Program-made: the position numbers and the translations under genes
Source: Diatrype stigma
Lineage: Eukaryota; Ascomycota; Sordariomycetes; Xylariales; Diatrypaceae
DNA: 64,000 nt
Assembly (NCBI GenBank): GCA_022225965.2
Contig: JAKJXP020000001.1
Location: forward strand, 682,001 to 746,000
Direction of reading: 5' to 3'
Shown here: piece after piece, positions 1 through 12,074 of the stretch
How positions within the stretch are numbered: position 1 is the stretch's first letter
Layout: each line of letters begins with the position of its first letter
The notes under the pieces: model-generated
Seen by the model: only the letters and a program-made list of their open reading frames with translations
Told to the model about the DNA's origin: nothing
Database searches by the model: none

Positions 1-2403
1 GCTCAACCATCGAGGCTCTAGTCTGTAATACGATCTGACCAGCCCTGCCACCATCTTTATCAGCGAGGGTACGTTATGTGTAGGACCTAATCTAGATACG
101 TGAACGTCAAAAAGCTCTTGGGGAAAATAATAATGTTCATCCCCCGGTGTTGTTCACAAGCCAAGTTAGACTGGGACCTGCTGGGTTTAGTCGCTAAGAA
201 GCACGATTATGCGAACATGCTAGCTTTGGACTGCCCTGCCCTGACTCCCTGCGGGCAATGAGCATCGCCGAATCATGAATGAGTATATCAACTCAACCTG
301 ACCGCCTGATAGTTTCCACATGATTGCATCGTTCGCAGTGGAGAAATGACTGGGCTTCCAAGCCAGCGACACATGTAGCTATGTACATATATATCGATCA
401 GTGAATTATTACATAGCCAGCCAGGTTCGTCCCCGGAATGATACTACAGTAGCTCACAGGCACGCAAGTTGACAGGTCTCTGCTGCATCTGTTCCTCTTC
501 TGGTTACTACATACCTAATAGGTAAAATAAGATAGGAATAGTTTGGCTTCGCCTATCATGGCACATAAGAGCCTTTCCACTTTCCCCAAGCAAAATCCCC
601 CAGAAGCCCACTCGCGCAGTCTGGTCTGGTCTAGTCACCGTCTAGGTTTATGTGCGTAGGTGGATGGAAGGTGATTTACCTTGATATGTGTATCAAACGT
701 ACATACATAACCACCTACATACCCGCCCCTGGCGCGCCTACTGGTCTACTACTGTAGGTACGGGTCAGGTCAGCAAGGTCAAGTGGTCTATATACTGCCC
801 CCCTAAGTAGTTACCTGGCTCTAGACGATATACTATGTAGCATAGGTATAACACTGTCAAGTGTGAAGGGGAGTTTGTAGACGGGCAGGCAGATGGGGGC
901 TCCCGTCGCTATCCACCCGCTTCGTGTACCAATAGCAACGAATCGCATCAAGTCAGCAAAGGTTGGAAAGATAGGTACTTCGTTCGTACATTCATGGATC
1001 CATGGGTCCAAGGATGCGCATCAAGCGCATCCCATCCCATCATACGCCCCTGTCGTTCGTCTTCTCTGGTTCTGATTTTGTGCGCCCCAAGACCGGCGTG
1101 GAACAGTCTGTTCCTGATTAGGTAGACGCCAAACTCTTAACTGCAAATTAGCAGACTGGCACTAAGACGCACCCTAGCTACCCTACAGACTGGCTGAACT
1201 GGTGACTGGCATACCCGACACCTACTTCATTCAGCACTCAACCCACATGCCCTCTTCGTTCGCTTTTCTTTCTCTTTTCTCCAACCTCTTCAGAATTCGC
1301 AACCAGTCGTTCATTCTCTCCCCTATTTCCTTGGTGGTGGAGTTGTGGTTTGCGGTTTCCAGGTCGGCCAGAAAGGTACTCAACCGACTGTTTGTTTCGC
1401 TAGGGAGCCCCGGGTTCACTAGCGAGGAAACGGGCGGCTTTGGCTTTTAATCATCAATTGTCGATTGTACCGACTCCGAGGTCATTGTACCCCCGTGCCA
1501 GCCAGCCAGCCACCCGGGCACTTGCAACTTGCTTCAGGTTGTGTCGCTTCCAGTTGCCAATCTCCAGCTACCTCCAGTGTCTATACTGCAATACCTACAC
1601 TACAAACTACATACTCCCTACATACTACATACTACATACTACCTACATACTACATACCTACCTCGAGTCGCAGGAGCATTGGGCATTGGCTGACAGCTGC
1701 ACAATTGCGCACAACTGCACAACTTCGATTGATGATTAACGATTAACGTCTAAACCGCACCATCGATAACTATCCGTGCAGCCGCCTACGGGTATCGTCG
1801 AACCCCCGAACCCCCAAGTCTCGACGACCCGGCCCAGTTTCCTTCTCCACCCAACCCATCTCCCCAATTGACGGCACCCTCCCCCACCCCCCCTTTCGCC
1901 TCTCTCACGACTCTCACGACCTTTCTTAGTTTCTTCTTCTGTTTGCGCCTTGTCGCATCTAATCGTCAGAAATACCAGAGCTGGTCAACATATCAAAATA
2001 CCAATATACCAAAATACCAAGACAGTACTCATTTAGTTCGAAGCCGAGGCGTCGATGCTGCTGCTTCGCAAGTCGTTATAACGCACTTGCGACAGTCGGT
2101 TGATACCATTGGTTGAGTCAAGTCCCTCGCGCCATTTGAAGGAACGTCGCGCGAACAAACCAACACCAAGTCGCCTAATGTATCTGCTATAGTCGAAAGA
2201 GTAACCGAAGGATATTTAATTCGACCATGGTTGCATGAGCTCGTTGGTTTTTGGTTGCTGGATCGTCTTCTCACAGGGATATCGGCTATCGGATCGCGTC
2301 TCTGGAATGCTGAAATGCAGAGCGCGTCCCTCAATACATTCCTCGCCCTCTCGAATTACTAAATCGAAATACCAACCACAATACCAGTTCCCGCGCTTGC
2401 ACC
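1..2403. other. Intergenic and probable 5' leader, no gene seen
   Basis: I see no supported gene here. The stretch 1605-1665 is a short-period repeat built on CATACTAC/CTACATA units. From about 1790 to 2400 the plus strand is rich in C and T with several upstream ATGs, as expected for the promoter and untranslated leader of the gene starting at 2404. Confidence 0.5.
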
Positions 2404-4233
2404 ATGTCGCTCTCACAGTCCGCGCCTTCGGCTACCTTGCCGAGGGGCTTTCGCTATGACCAGGAGTTCGACCCTAGGACACCCGAGCCCTGTGCGTCCA
2501 ACGAAGAATCGGCATTGCCCTCCCCGCCAGCGCGACCGCGTTTAAGGCTCAAGCGTCGCAATGTATCGCAGCAGCTAAACGCGCCCACCCAACAGTTTCT
2601 TGCCTCGGTAGCTGCTGCCGATGTCCCCATACCGAGCGTCGAGAACCCCGAATTCGCGACGAACCGCCATGAAATGATGATGGAAAGCTTGCCTGAAGTA
2701 CAGGTACAAGTCGAAGACTATGATGACATGGACATCTACCAACATATACACACTCGGACATTTTCACCTCCCAAGACTCCTGCCATCGACGCGCCCGCCG
2801 CACTTCCCCCGTTGAAGTATCCTGACTGGTCTGTCGATTCCGATTGGAGCAACTCTGACATGGATTCGGGTTCCGATTGCGAATCCAGTAGGCCTTCAAC
2901 CGCATTCTCAACGCAAACGAGCGCTTCTTTATTTAGTCGCTACTCAGAGCTTTCTGACGATGAGTGCCTCAGTCCGGAGCCCGAGACAGAGGAGCCTACC
3001 AAACCAGTCAATGAACGTGAAGGAGACGTCCGCGCAAGAAAGCCACGAAAGGCTCCGTGGACCAAGGCCATGACTGCGCACTTGTGGTCAACCTACATGC
3101 TCTACTTGCAGGACCCCAAAGTCACGCCTATACGTCTAGGCAAGAGCTGCATACCTCCACATGGGGTTTGTTTGCGCGTAGCACGAGAGGCTAAGAGGAG
3201 TTGGAAAGGCTCAAATCTAAAGCCTGTACCTGCTAAAAGTGGGAACTCTACTCCGATGGCTGATTCCTCTCGACCATTTGTCCAATGGCCTCATACGTGC
3301 GCTGCTACTCGCACGTATCTTCGCGAGCTCTGCAAATTGAAGGCTACCTCTAAAGCAGGGCGCCGACACCTTATGTCTCGGAGCCCTACTCCTTTCAACA
3401 AAGCTGCTCATCGTCGTTGGAACCGAAGAAACACGCCGGGTCGATCGCCTTCGATCTTTTCGAGCAATGATATGAACATGTCGCTCACTCTGAGCACTTC
3501 AGAGACAATGCAGCCCTATGGCCCACTTGCCCAACTAGCCAGTTCGCAAATGGAGCCGTTCCCAGATCTTATCCCATCGGCCAAGCTTGGGCCAGAGGTC
3601 TCCTCGGCCATGGAGGAGTCTATGGACGATCGGGCTCGCCTTGGCTCTCCATTTACCTCAAATAGCTACGGTCCTAGCTCCTCATCCTCGTTCGGCGCTA
3701 ACCTCAACTTGCCTAAACAATCGAACTCAGTGGGCTCCCGGAAGCTACTGAAATCGCCCGTTCGTCTCACAAGGTCGCGTTCCGGAACACAGAAGCGCAG
3801 ATCTGCTAAAGCCACCGAAGATGCCCCACGAAAGCGCCCTAGTTTAAGCGCTGCTTTCGGGAAAAAGGCTGCTGCTGTGACGGCGGATGATGAGGATGTC
3901 GAAAGTCCACAGCAACAAATGAACCCCAGCTCCTCTTCGGGACTTCCAGATGATCCATTCCAACCCGACATGAGATCCAGCTCTACGAAACTTACATCGT
4001 TTGTGCAACCACTCCGTCTAGGCTCGCCGTTCTCTGGTTCGAGCTCGATGCCAACACGATCATCAGCACCCATCAACCTGAATTTCCGCCGACCTTTCGC
4101 AACATTACAACAACCCACCCAAAGAACGCCGGAGACGCCTCCGGCTAGATCCACCCTGGCCTCACGTCTGGCGTACCTCGACCAGCGTTTGAGAGACTTC
4201 AGGAACCGCAGGCGTTCCCAGTCGCCGATGTGA
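2404..4233 (+). CDS. Conserved fungal nuclear-type protein of unknown function (609 aa)
   Basis: Uninterrupted 609-residue reading frame starting at an ATG in the context CACCATGTC. I do not recognise a named family. Most of the chain looks disordered: Ser/Pro/Thr-rich with many S/T-P sites and several basic patches. Two blocks look folded and conserved: residues about 208-265, starting RKPRKAPWTKAMTAHLW and ending near AKRSWKG, and residues about 293-310 (WPHTCAATRTYLRELCK). The tryptophan and basic pattern would fit a nucleic-acid or chromatin-binding module, but that is inference. The C-terminus is Arg-rich (RLRDFRNRRRSQSPM). No intron, signal peptide or membrane segment is seen. The gene is isolated, with over 2 kb of spacer on each side. 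The coding call is good; the function is open. Confidence 0.78.
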   Translation: MSLSQSAPSATLPRGFRYDQEFDPRTPEPCASNEESALPSPPARPRLRLKRRNVSQQLNAPTQQFLASVAAADVPIPSVENPEFATNRHEMMMESLPEVQVQVEDYDDMDIYQHIHTRTFSPPKTPAIDAPAALPPLKYPDWSVDSDWSNSDMDSGSDCESSRPSTAFSTQTSASLFSRYSELSDDECLSPEPETEEPTKPVNEREGDVRARKPRKAPWTKAMTAHLWSTYMLYLQDPKVTPIRLGKSCIPPHGVCLRVAREAKRSWKGSNLKPVPAKSGNSTPMADSSRPFVQWPHTCAATRTYLRELCKLKATSKAGRRHLMSRSPTPFNKAAHRRWNRRNTPGRSPSIFSSNDMNMSLTLSTSETMQPYGPLAQLASSQMEPFPDLIPSAKLGPEVSSAMEESMDDRARLGSPFTSNSYGPSSSSSFGANLNLPKQSNSVGSRKLLKSPVRLTRSRSGTQKRRSAKATEDAPRKRPSLSAAFGKKAAAVTADDEDVESPQQQMNPSSSSGLPDDPFQPDMRSSSTKLTSFVQPLRLGSPFSGSSSMPTRSSAPINLNFRRPFATLQQPTQRTPETPPARSTLASRLAYLDQRLRDFRNRRRSQSPM

Positions 4234-7200
4234 TTTCTCATCAAGATTTCTCATCACCCACTCAACAACAGATTTCCTTTCTTTACGATAAAGCAGTTCT
4301 TCTCACGACCATTTCTAACGATTCTTATCATGACGACGTATACCATTTCCTTTGTAACGACGACTATCTTTCAATGCCATGATGTCTTTACGACTCTTAT
4401 GATATCCGAATGATATCCGAATGCCACTTGCATAATGCATAATAGGGGCTACGACAATTGGCACCTTGGCCTATGACAGGAGGCTGAACATATCCAACTT
4501 CTCTGCACATAGGACACCTCACTCAAGACAGATGACTCACGACCACTCGCGCAAAATTTTCCTTTTTATGATTACATAGTTTCAGGGACATGATGGTGGC
4601 TTCGAGGCCTAGATTGCAACGCGCTCTTTCAACTACCGAGGCGACGGCATGTCGCCCCATCGGTAGTTTGAATGACGCTGGCATTTCTTGTACGAACGAA
4701 CCATTTTTGGCTTTTGTTCTTCTTTGCATCATGAGGAACCACGAAGGATATGAAAATGATCTAACCTGACGAAACGACGACGACAGAAGTGGGCGGCTGA
4801 CATGATACCTCCACAATTTACTTTTACTTGACGACTTTTGGCATATTTCTTCCCTGCCGGGCATAGAGCGAACGAGCACTCAACTTTTCTAGGTTGGTTC
4901 TCAAGTTGGCTCTTTGGCTGGGGAAGAATGTTGGCGTTTTCCTTTCTTTACCTTAACCTCACCTCTCTCTCTCTCTTATTAGTACGAAGGGCTCCCTCCG
5001 ATGGATGGGTGTCCTGATGATATGATGAAACAGTTCACTTTCTGGATTACGAGCAACCCAAAAATGCATGGCGGTCGCGCTTCCAATGATTAGCTAGTTA
5101 TAGCTACTTACTTATTTACCAGACAATCAATCAACTCAGACATATATATGAGTGATGATTGTTCTTGCGCCGCGCAATTCTTGTGACTGTCATGTACACC
5201 CACCCTGCCTTGCTGCTCTCTAATCAATTTAGGCGGATATGTCTTACATAGGAAATAGGGGGCTTGGTAGATGTTCGTGAATGAAAGAGGGGAGCATGAC
5301 TGACCGACGAAGCCCCCATATCATGAGCCATCTTATGTGTATATCAGCTCGTGCTAAGTTGGCTTGCTGTGTGCCATAATGTGTATATATGAAGACCGGG
5401 ACTGTCACCGTATTACTAGTTGATGTGGTACTTGCTACCACCAATGACTCGAACGATCTCTCGGTTCTGGACCAAAGACCCCCTTCCCCCTCTCCTGATA
5501 TAGTTATACTATATTGTATCATCATCGCTGGCAGTCAACGCGAGAAAGGACTTGCATAGTCGCCCAGAAGCTGAAATAGGGGCCGCTGTGGTGGCATTTC
5601 TTTCAACTCATTCCCAACTCCCCAATCCTCCCACGAGGCATGTCACCCCGAGATTCTAGTAGCTAAAAGTTATTCCTAGTAATAGATGGCTGAGTTCGCA
5701 TCGACGCACGCCGAAACAACCGCTGCGAAGGCACATCTGACGAACTGAACTGCCTGCGGAACTTTTGGGTTCTTAGCATGGCATTTTCTGATACATTGAT
5801 AGGTATAGGTAAATAGGACATGGGTATCAGTCTACGGGATAAATGTCAGGTGGTGTGGCACAGACCCTCTATCTATGTACTGTGGTGAAGTCATCACTCA
5901 CTCCCACTCCCTACATGCCCGTGCAGCCACGTGCGTGGTAGGTACTACGATGGATGGCTGTTTGTCATCGCTCGTATCAGCTTGGATGACTACTTACATA
6001 GCTGAGCCATGCCCGATCGTTTTGAATATATGGTTGCTCTCTGTATTCATTACCTAACGTAGTTACATGGTGTCTCCTGCCATGCACGCTGTAGGTGGCG
6101 GTTACTTGCCGCACAGACTACTTTGTTAAGTTCGCGCGCTCATCACCAACGTTGCCGCCCGGCATCATACGTACTCGGCGTGAACGGAGGGGTGTAAAGC
6201 TGCATATTTTGTTAGGTGCTTACTACATACTCATACAAGTGCTCACATGAGTTGCTTATCTTGGACCATCCGTGCGCGCTGCACGGCATACGCGCCAATT
6301 TACGAACTACGAACTACGTACAACATAGCGTGGGCTTATCAGCCCGTTATATTGCATACCTCTATCAGTATTCATATCGGCACTGCCGATGATGATGGTT
6401 CCCAGCCACTATGTTAGATGTAAAGCGATCCAAACATTGACATTGGTTACAGAATGTGAGCAAGGACCAGTGAGCCAGTCCTAATTCTTATTCTTGAATA
6501 TCCTCACCCTCTGAGTTGAGTACAGACTATGTAGCTGGCATGGGATGAGGTTGAAAGATCACCACCCATGCCCTCCTAATCACTTACACATTTGCTGCCA
6601 TGTGTATACGTCCACTCGTCAACCGAATAGCATCCCGCAAGGCTCAAGCTCGAACCTTTGTCGCCTCTCCTATCAGCCCACCAACAGACCATCATATAAA
6701 TACATATGTAACTATGTCGAAGCGAAGCGGGGTGAAGGAGGGGTCGCCTTCCCAACACAGTTTACAAGAAGCATGCAGATCGTTGGCTAACTAACATGCG
6801 TAGGTATGTTGGCTAGGTTGTAGCTGGTTACGCGAGCTCACGACAAGCACTTGGGTGCTTTGTTCCAACTCGGAAACGATTGATGATGCCAGAGGAGCCG
6901 GGTACATAAAGTAGATACGTACTAGCAGAGTACGGCAAGTAGTTCGTGATTATAACAACCTTGCACTGACCCAGTCCTTAGCTGCATAGTGAGTATGTAG
7001 CCGAGGACATATACCTTAAGTTCATAGCTCAGATCTATCACATCGGCTATCCGATATCTTACGCAGGTACAGGATGACAGGTTGTAGGGTGCAATACAAT
7101 TAACCTAACCGACGTCAGAGGTGGTGCCCAAATGCCGGCGCAGGGCTAGGCCGGCAGTTCTTAGAGTTCCCGGACCGGGGGTTACATACCGGGGGTTTAG

Positions 7201-8838
7201 TGTCCACGGTCCGCACCCCGGGCGAGTAGAGCGGCTCCGCTCTCCCTATCCAACTACCTAAGCCAGCTAGACCAGCCTTTCCCCCTCCCTCCTGCCCCCC
7301 GGCACCCCGGTCGGTGATCGTGCGACACCAGCCTCCACCCGGAATCGATCGACGCCGAGACGAACTTACGCTCCCTTCAACCCATGAACCACGAGGATCG
7401 GCAGTCGGCTAACAAATGTGTACCTGAATATCTCTTTTTACCTATGGCATCCCGCTACCCGCCCCAACGCCCATTGCCGCCCTTCCCCCCAGGCCCAAGG
7501 CGGGCAGGTCTCCGAGACTAGGGCGATCCTTCCGGGGACGATCGGTATAAACGTCTTATCTTCAGTGTGTGGAGGGAGTTCCGTGGTCTGGATCTTGTCT
7601 GTAGTTACGTATGAGAGTAATGAGAGTGAGAGAGACGGGGGGGGGGGGGCAGATGAGGATGATGATGACTTCGATGACGTTGTTGCCATTGTCAAGAAGC
7701 AGAAACCAACGATCTCCTCGGCTATGAAGGCAACCCCAAGACGGCGAGTTTCAAAATCAGGTAGATCTACGTGGTCGTGTGTATGTATCGCGTGGTCATG
7801 GATTTTCCTCCAGGTTCTCCTCTAGCCGAGGCTGCCGAGTACGAAGATCAGACATTTTAATGTCTGGGTAGTTGTGATAATTCAACACTGTTGCAGAAAC
7901 ACAACGAAACGGGTTTGCTTGGCGATTTGGGGATAAGCATAGGTAGTGTTCTCACTCACGTCACACACGAAGAGCATCGAGCAGTGGCAGTTAGCAGCTC
8001 TGACTAGTAAGCACTGCTCCGGAGTTCTATCCGGGGGCACCTAGGCATATCGGGCTGTGGTACGTTTAGTACCTGTTAGGCGACTACGCTTTACTTCGGC
8101 AATAGCTGGGGTGATGAGCATTTCACGAACATGGCAGAGTTGGTCAGGGCTAGCCTTCCATTAAGACGAAAACGTGAATATCAATTTCAAGTCTGTTTTA
8201 TTGGATACCCACGACCTGGCGGGTGTATCTTCTGTGCTACCTATGGCGAGCGACGTCGCTCGCCACCCTCTCGTTCTCCGCCGACGCCAGCGACGCAAGT
8301 ATGCTATGAGGGGCTTCATTCTGTAGGCGAAGAGAGATGACCATAAACGTCATCGAGGCGTTGCTGTACAAAGCAGCGGGTATCAACTTATCGTATGGCC
8401 GTGGCTCATTTCCCTCCCATTCCCATCCCAATCCAGGCCAATAATTCCCAAACTCCAATGAAACAAGGAATAAGGAAAAAAATAAATAAAATAAAAAAAG
8501 GGTATAATATGCATCCGTTCGTATCCCCCCTAGACGTTGGCAATGTCATATCTCGTACGTCAAATCTTGCGCGTGTGGCAACGACTTGTTTTTAACGTAG
8601 TATCAGTGTAGAGGTCCTCGGAGATGCATCGTGTCCGGGGGTTTTTGGATGCATTAGAATGAGCGAATAGATCGTATGTATGTATGAACGCAAGGAAATA
8701 AAAAAGACTGTGAGGTAGGGAGGAGCCCTCTGCCACGGTAGGACGCTCCTCGTCATTGGTCAGATATTATCATGGTGAATAGGTAGATATGAGTCTGGCT
8801 GTGGCCCCCCACAAGGTATAAGACAATAATGAGTGCGC
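4234..8838. other. 4.6-kb intergenic region without a recognisable gene
   Basis: All open frames here are short, low in complexity or lack a convincing start. Visible items are a GC-rich island at about 7120-7350 with CCGGGGG and CGG-containing stretches, a 13-G run at 7637-7649, and a perfect 20-bp palindrome at 8245-8264. Otherwise it is ordinary AT-richer spacer. Confidence 0.5.
7637..7649 (+). repeat. Poly-G homopolymer (13 G)
   Basis: Thirteen consecutive G on the plus strand, between a GAGA-rich and a GATGAT-rich stretch. It is a likely length-variable site and open to sequencing error. Confidence 0.8.
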
Positions 8839-9893
8839 TTAGTGACTGTCGAGGCATAAGTCGAATGTCACGTCACTCCTGTACGTAGATGCCGGCGATA
8901 CCGATCTGGAACTCGAAGTATCGGAGACTAAGGACCGAAGGTCGCCGTCTGTCATCGGTGGCGATAAGGTGGCGTCGAACGGCAATGGCGGGAGTTGATG
9001 CGGGCACCTCTTCTGGCCTACGGTTGATCGGTGGGTGTGGAACGAACACTGTCGGTAGCCGAACTGCCGCTCCTCCCCGCGGAGGTTGTTGGATGGCAAT
9101 CTCAGCTGAGGGTTCTTCAAGTGGAATTGGAGCTTGCCCTTGGACATTTTGAGCAGGTGCGTGACATAGTCGTCCCAGAACCCAGGACACATGTCGAACA
9201 GCTCCTTGACTCGTTCTGCAACGAATACCCTCTGCAGGCCACCGAGCACCCAAGTGGTCACTAGAATGAATGGTTAGCACGGACATCTTACAAGGGAGAG
9301 GGGGTGTTTTGGGGGCGCTCTTACTAGCAACGATCCACTTTCGCAGACGGCAGCTGTCTCTCGGATCGCATTCTTGGTAGACATATCTGATGAGTTCAGG
9401 CTTGATGTCCCAGTTGCATCGAAGGTAGAGGTCTTGTATAGCATCCATGGCCAGGTCCTGGAGCTCCGGAATCTGGATTTGAGCGGCGAATAGGTGGAGA
9501 TTGATGAGGTCCCAGTGCAGGGCCTTGCAGCTACCATCCTCCTCGGCTTCGTCGATAAAATCATGGAAGTCGCTTCGCTCGTTGATCCAGTAGCAGAACA
9601 GATCAAACATATCCGGGCACTGACCCTGCAGTGCTACAACCAGCTGGGCCGTGCCATTGCGGAATTCCATCCGCGATGAGTCCACGAGCTGGCGGAAGAA
9701 TGGACATGCTGAGACGAGGAGCTTTCTTCCCACGACGAATTCTTCCCGGTCTGGGCCGACTAGTATTTTGATGGTTTCTGGTCCAGCACAACTGAAGAGT
9801 CCTTTTGTTAGCTCCTCGCGGTGACCAAATTTGGCAATGGACGATGGCTCGACTGTGTATTATTGTTGAGACTTACAAGCTTGACAAGCTCAT
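8839..9893 (-). CDS. BTB/POZ domain protein (301 aa, three exons)
   Basis: Exons on the minus strand: 9893-9877, 9791-9325 and 9260-8839. Joining them gives 301 residues. Exon 1 codes for only MSLSS plus two bases and ends at a GTAAGT donor. The chain then reads CAGPETIKILVGPDREEFVV, followed by LLVSACPFFRQL, the usual beta-strand and helix start of a fungal BTB/POZ domain (about residues 8-110). The next part (INLHLFAAQIQIPELQDLA) is the typical helix in which fungal BTB proteins gauge age or position. The C-terminal third is polar and Ser-rich with no known domain. BTB domains mediate dimerisation and often recruit substrates to Cullin-3, but no Kelch or other partner domain is present, so a specific role cannot be assigned. 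The second intron (9324-9261) joins KWIVA to MTTWVLGG in phase. Confidence 0.82.
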
Positions 9894-12074
9894 GGAGGCT
9901 CGCTTATGAGAAGATCTTGTGTTATTCATGACTGCGGTTATCGCCTAACACCGTCGACTACACTGAAAGCTAATTGAATCGTTCGATGTATGACAAGGCA
10001 ATCCTCTTCATTCACATATGTTTGCAGAAACATCGTTCGAGATCGTTCGAGGGGAAGCAATATATGAAATACAATATGTCTTGCCTAGGGTGATCGCCAT
10101 GCGAACGGGCTCTTGATTACGATGCGGCGTGCATGCCGTGAGATTAGATCCTGGCTAGGGTGTCCCGCCAGCCCGCATGGGTTGATGGGATTCCCACCAC
10201 AGCTCCTCCGCTCTCCAATGGCAATGAGTGCCGTCCGATGTCGTGGGTGTCTGCATAAACCCCTGCCTGTCATGCAGTGGCTGAAGAGCTTGCTCCAAGC
10301 TCCAAGGCAAGCGAAGGCACGAAACATGTGGCGTCTGTGTGTTTCAACGTGTTTCCACGCTCACTGATAGAGTGTTGCAGGGCTATGGAAACAAGTTACA
10401 GCTGTTACCACTGGGGGGCCCCTTTCCTATCCAGGCGATCCTAACTAGGGACCTAGAGCTTGCTTTGGTTTGAGCCCCTGATTTGCGGGTACGGAGCGCT
10501 ATGACAAGGCCTTGGCATCGCCGAGAAGAAGGAATCTCCGGGGAGCACTGGCCATTGGGGTTGAGGGAACTGAACCCCTGCTCTAGTGTAATTATCTGCT
10601 GCTATGAAACGAACCTCATCATGAATAATGTAGCCTTTCGAAGTTCTCGACGTTAGACCACACGTGGTCATTTCGTTACCTAGCTGCACTGGGACCGATT
10701 TATTTTTTGACATACGCACAGGCCGTATAACTGACCCGGTACGGTTGACAAGTTGGCCCGGTGTGGCGTTCGTAAAACGATTCCTATGCAATGAATGAAA
10801 TAACTGCTCGACATCAAACGAACTGGGATCCTGGTAGTTCTGCCAGTGTCCCACCCATGATCGCCCACCCACGCGATCTCGAAAACGGCAGAATGTCCGC
10901 CAGCGACTTGGAACCTGGAACCTTGTTGGGACGACCAGGCACGAGCCGTACCCCGGCTTACTGCGAAGCTAACTGTATACTAACTAGTAGGGCTATAAAG
11001 TTCCGAGGGCGGAGTAAGTCAAGATCTGAGGAAAGTGTTGCAGGGGTTGGCGAGCGGCATCAGGATATTACCGATAGCTATAGTGAACGGTGATAAGTTA
11101 TAACGAAGTATTATTCTCTCTATCGTCACCACTGGATCAGTCTCATTTGTTTTAGTGTCGAGGTCTCTTCCTTCGAGATGATCTGCAGATAGGATACCTA
11201 GGATAGCAATAGCTCGCCCGTGGCTTGCCTGAAGCGCCATTGAGTCAGCCATTCCCGAGAATTAAAACTGGCCGACTCAGGCAGTTCCTGAGTTACAGCA
11301 TTGATCCTAAGCTACGCATATGACGGACATATTCCCCCGACATTCCCACGTAGTATTGATTTTGAGTGCCTTACGCAGAATCTAGGATCACTGCTGTGGT
11401 GAGTAGGATGGACTGCGTGCCTATCAGCAGGTAAGTCAGTGTAACGAGATATCTGCGATAAGATGATGAAGCGGGAAATAGATCTACCATTAGGGAATAG
11501 CACGGATTATACATTATTCAGCAATATCGTCAATAATGATGTGCTCGGTTAGGCTACACAACTATCGGACTATTCGACATGACGTTAAGACCTATCGAGA
11601 CCTCCCAATGAGCATCTCGATACACCTACCGAGGTAGTTAGTTATTACACCTGTTCGGATCGTGCATGTTGAACAGGCGAGCCAGTCAGTATCGTAAAGT
11701 CACACTCACTCTCCACTTTGATCCATCAACTATCCAACCGAAGCGAAACCGGTGCAGCCGTCACAGCTGCTACACTATAAGAGACAGGTACAGGCCCTCC
11801 TGTATGAGTTCCGTTTCTGCTTTCGGTTTCAGAGTTCGGGGTAGAGAAACACCCAACAGCCACATCTACTAAGCCTGTCGCATTCTTCTTTGATGGTCTA
11901 GGCCCTGTTACTACGCCACTACACGAGGAATCCTTCCAGGGATTTGAGAACAGGATCTAGAAACGGGAACATCAAACATCAAACTAGGTACATACCTAGT
12001 TGCCTACTTCCTACGTATTGCTTACCTCTTGTGGCACTGGTAATCCGCGTCAGCATATTACCATCGTCGTCGCC
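9894..12074. other. Intergenic region, nothing recognisable
   Basis: About 2.2 kb without supported genes. A minus-strand open stretch at 10453-10872 lacks an ATG near its start and any family-like motif. No repeat, inverted ends or RNA gene is evident. Confidence 0.5.

Noticed and set aside
7418..7825. 135-codon plus-strand frame and 85-codon minus-strand frame
   Set aside because: They run through the poly-G and GAT repeats; no splice structure or family resemblance.
8131..8200. GGCAGAGTTGGTCAGGGC resembling a tRNA A-box
   Set aside because: No B-box or acceptor stem follows within tRNA distance.
10453..10872. 139-codon minus-strand frame
   Set aside because: No ATG at its start, no recognisable domain, composition like surrounding spacer.
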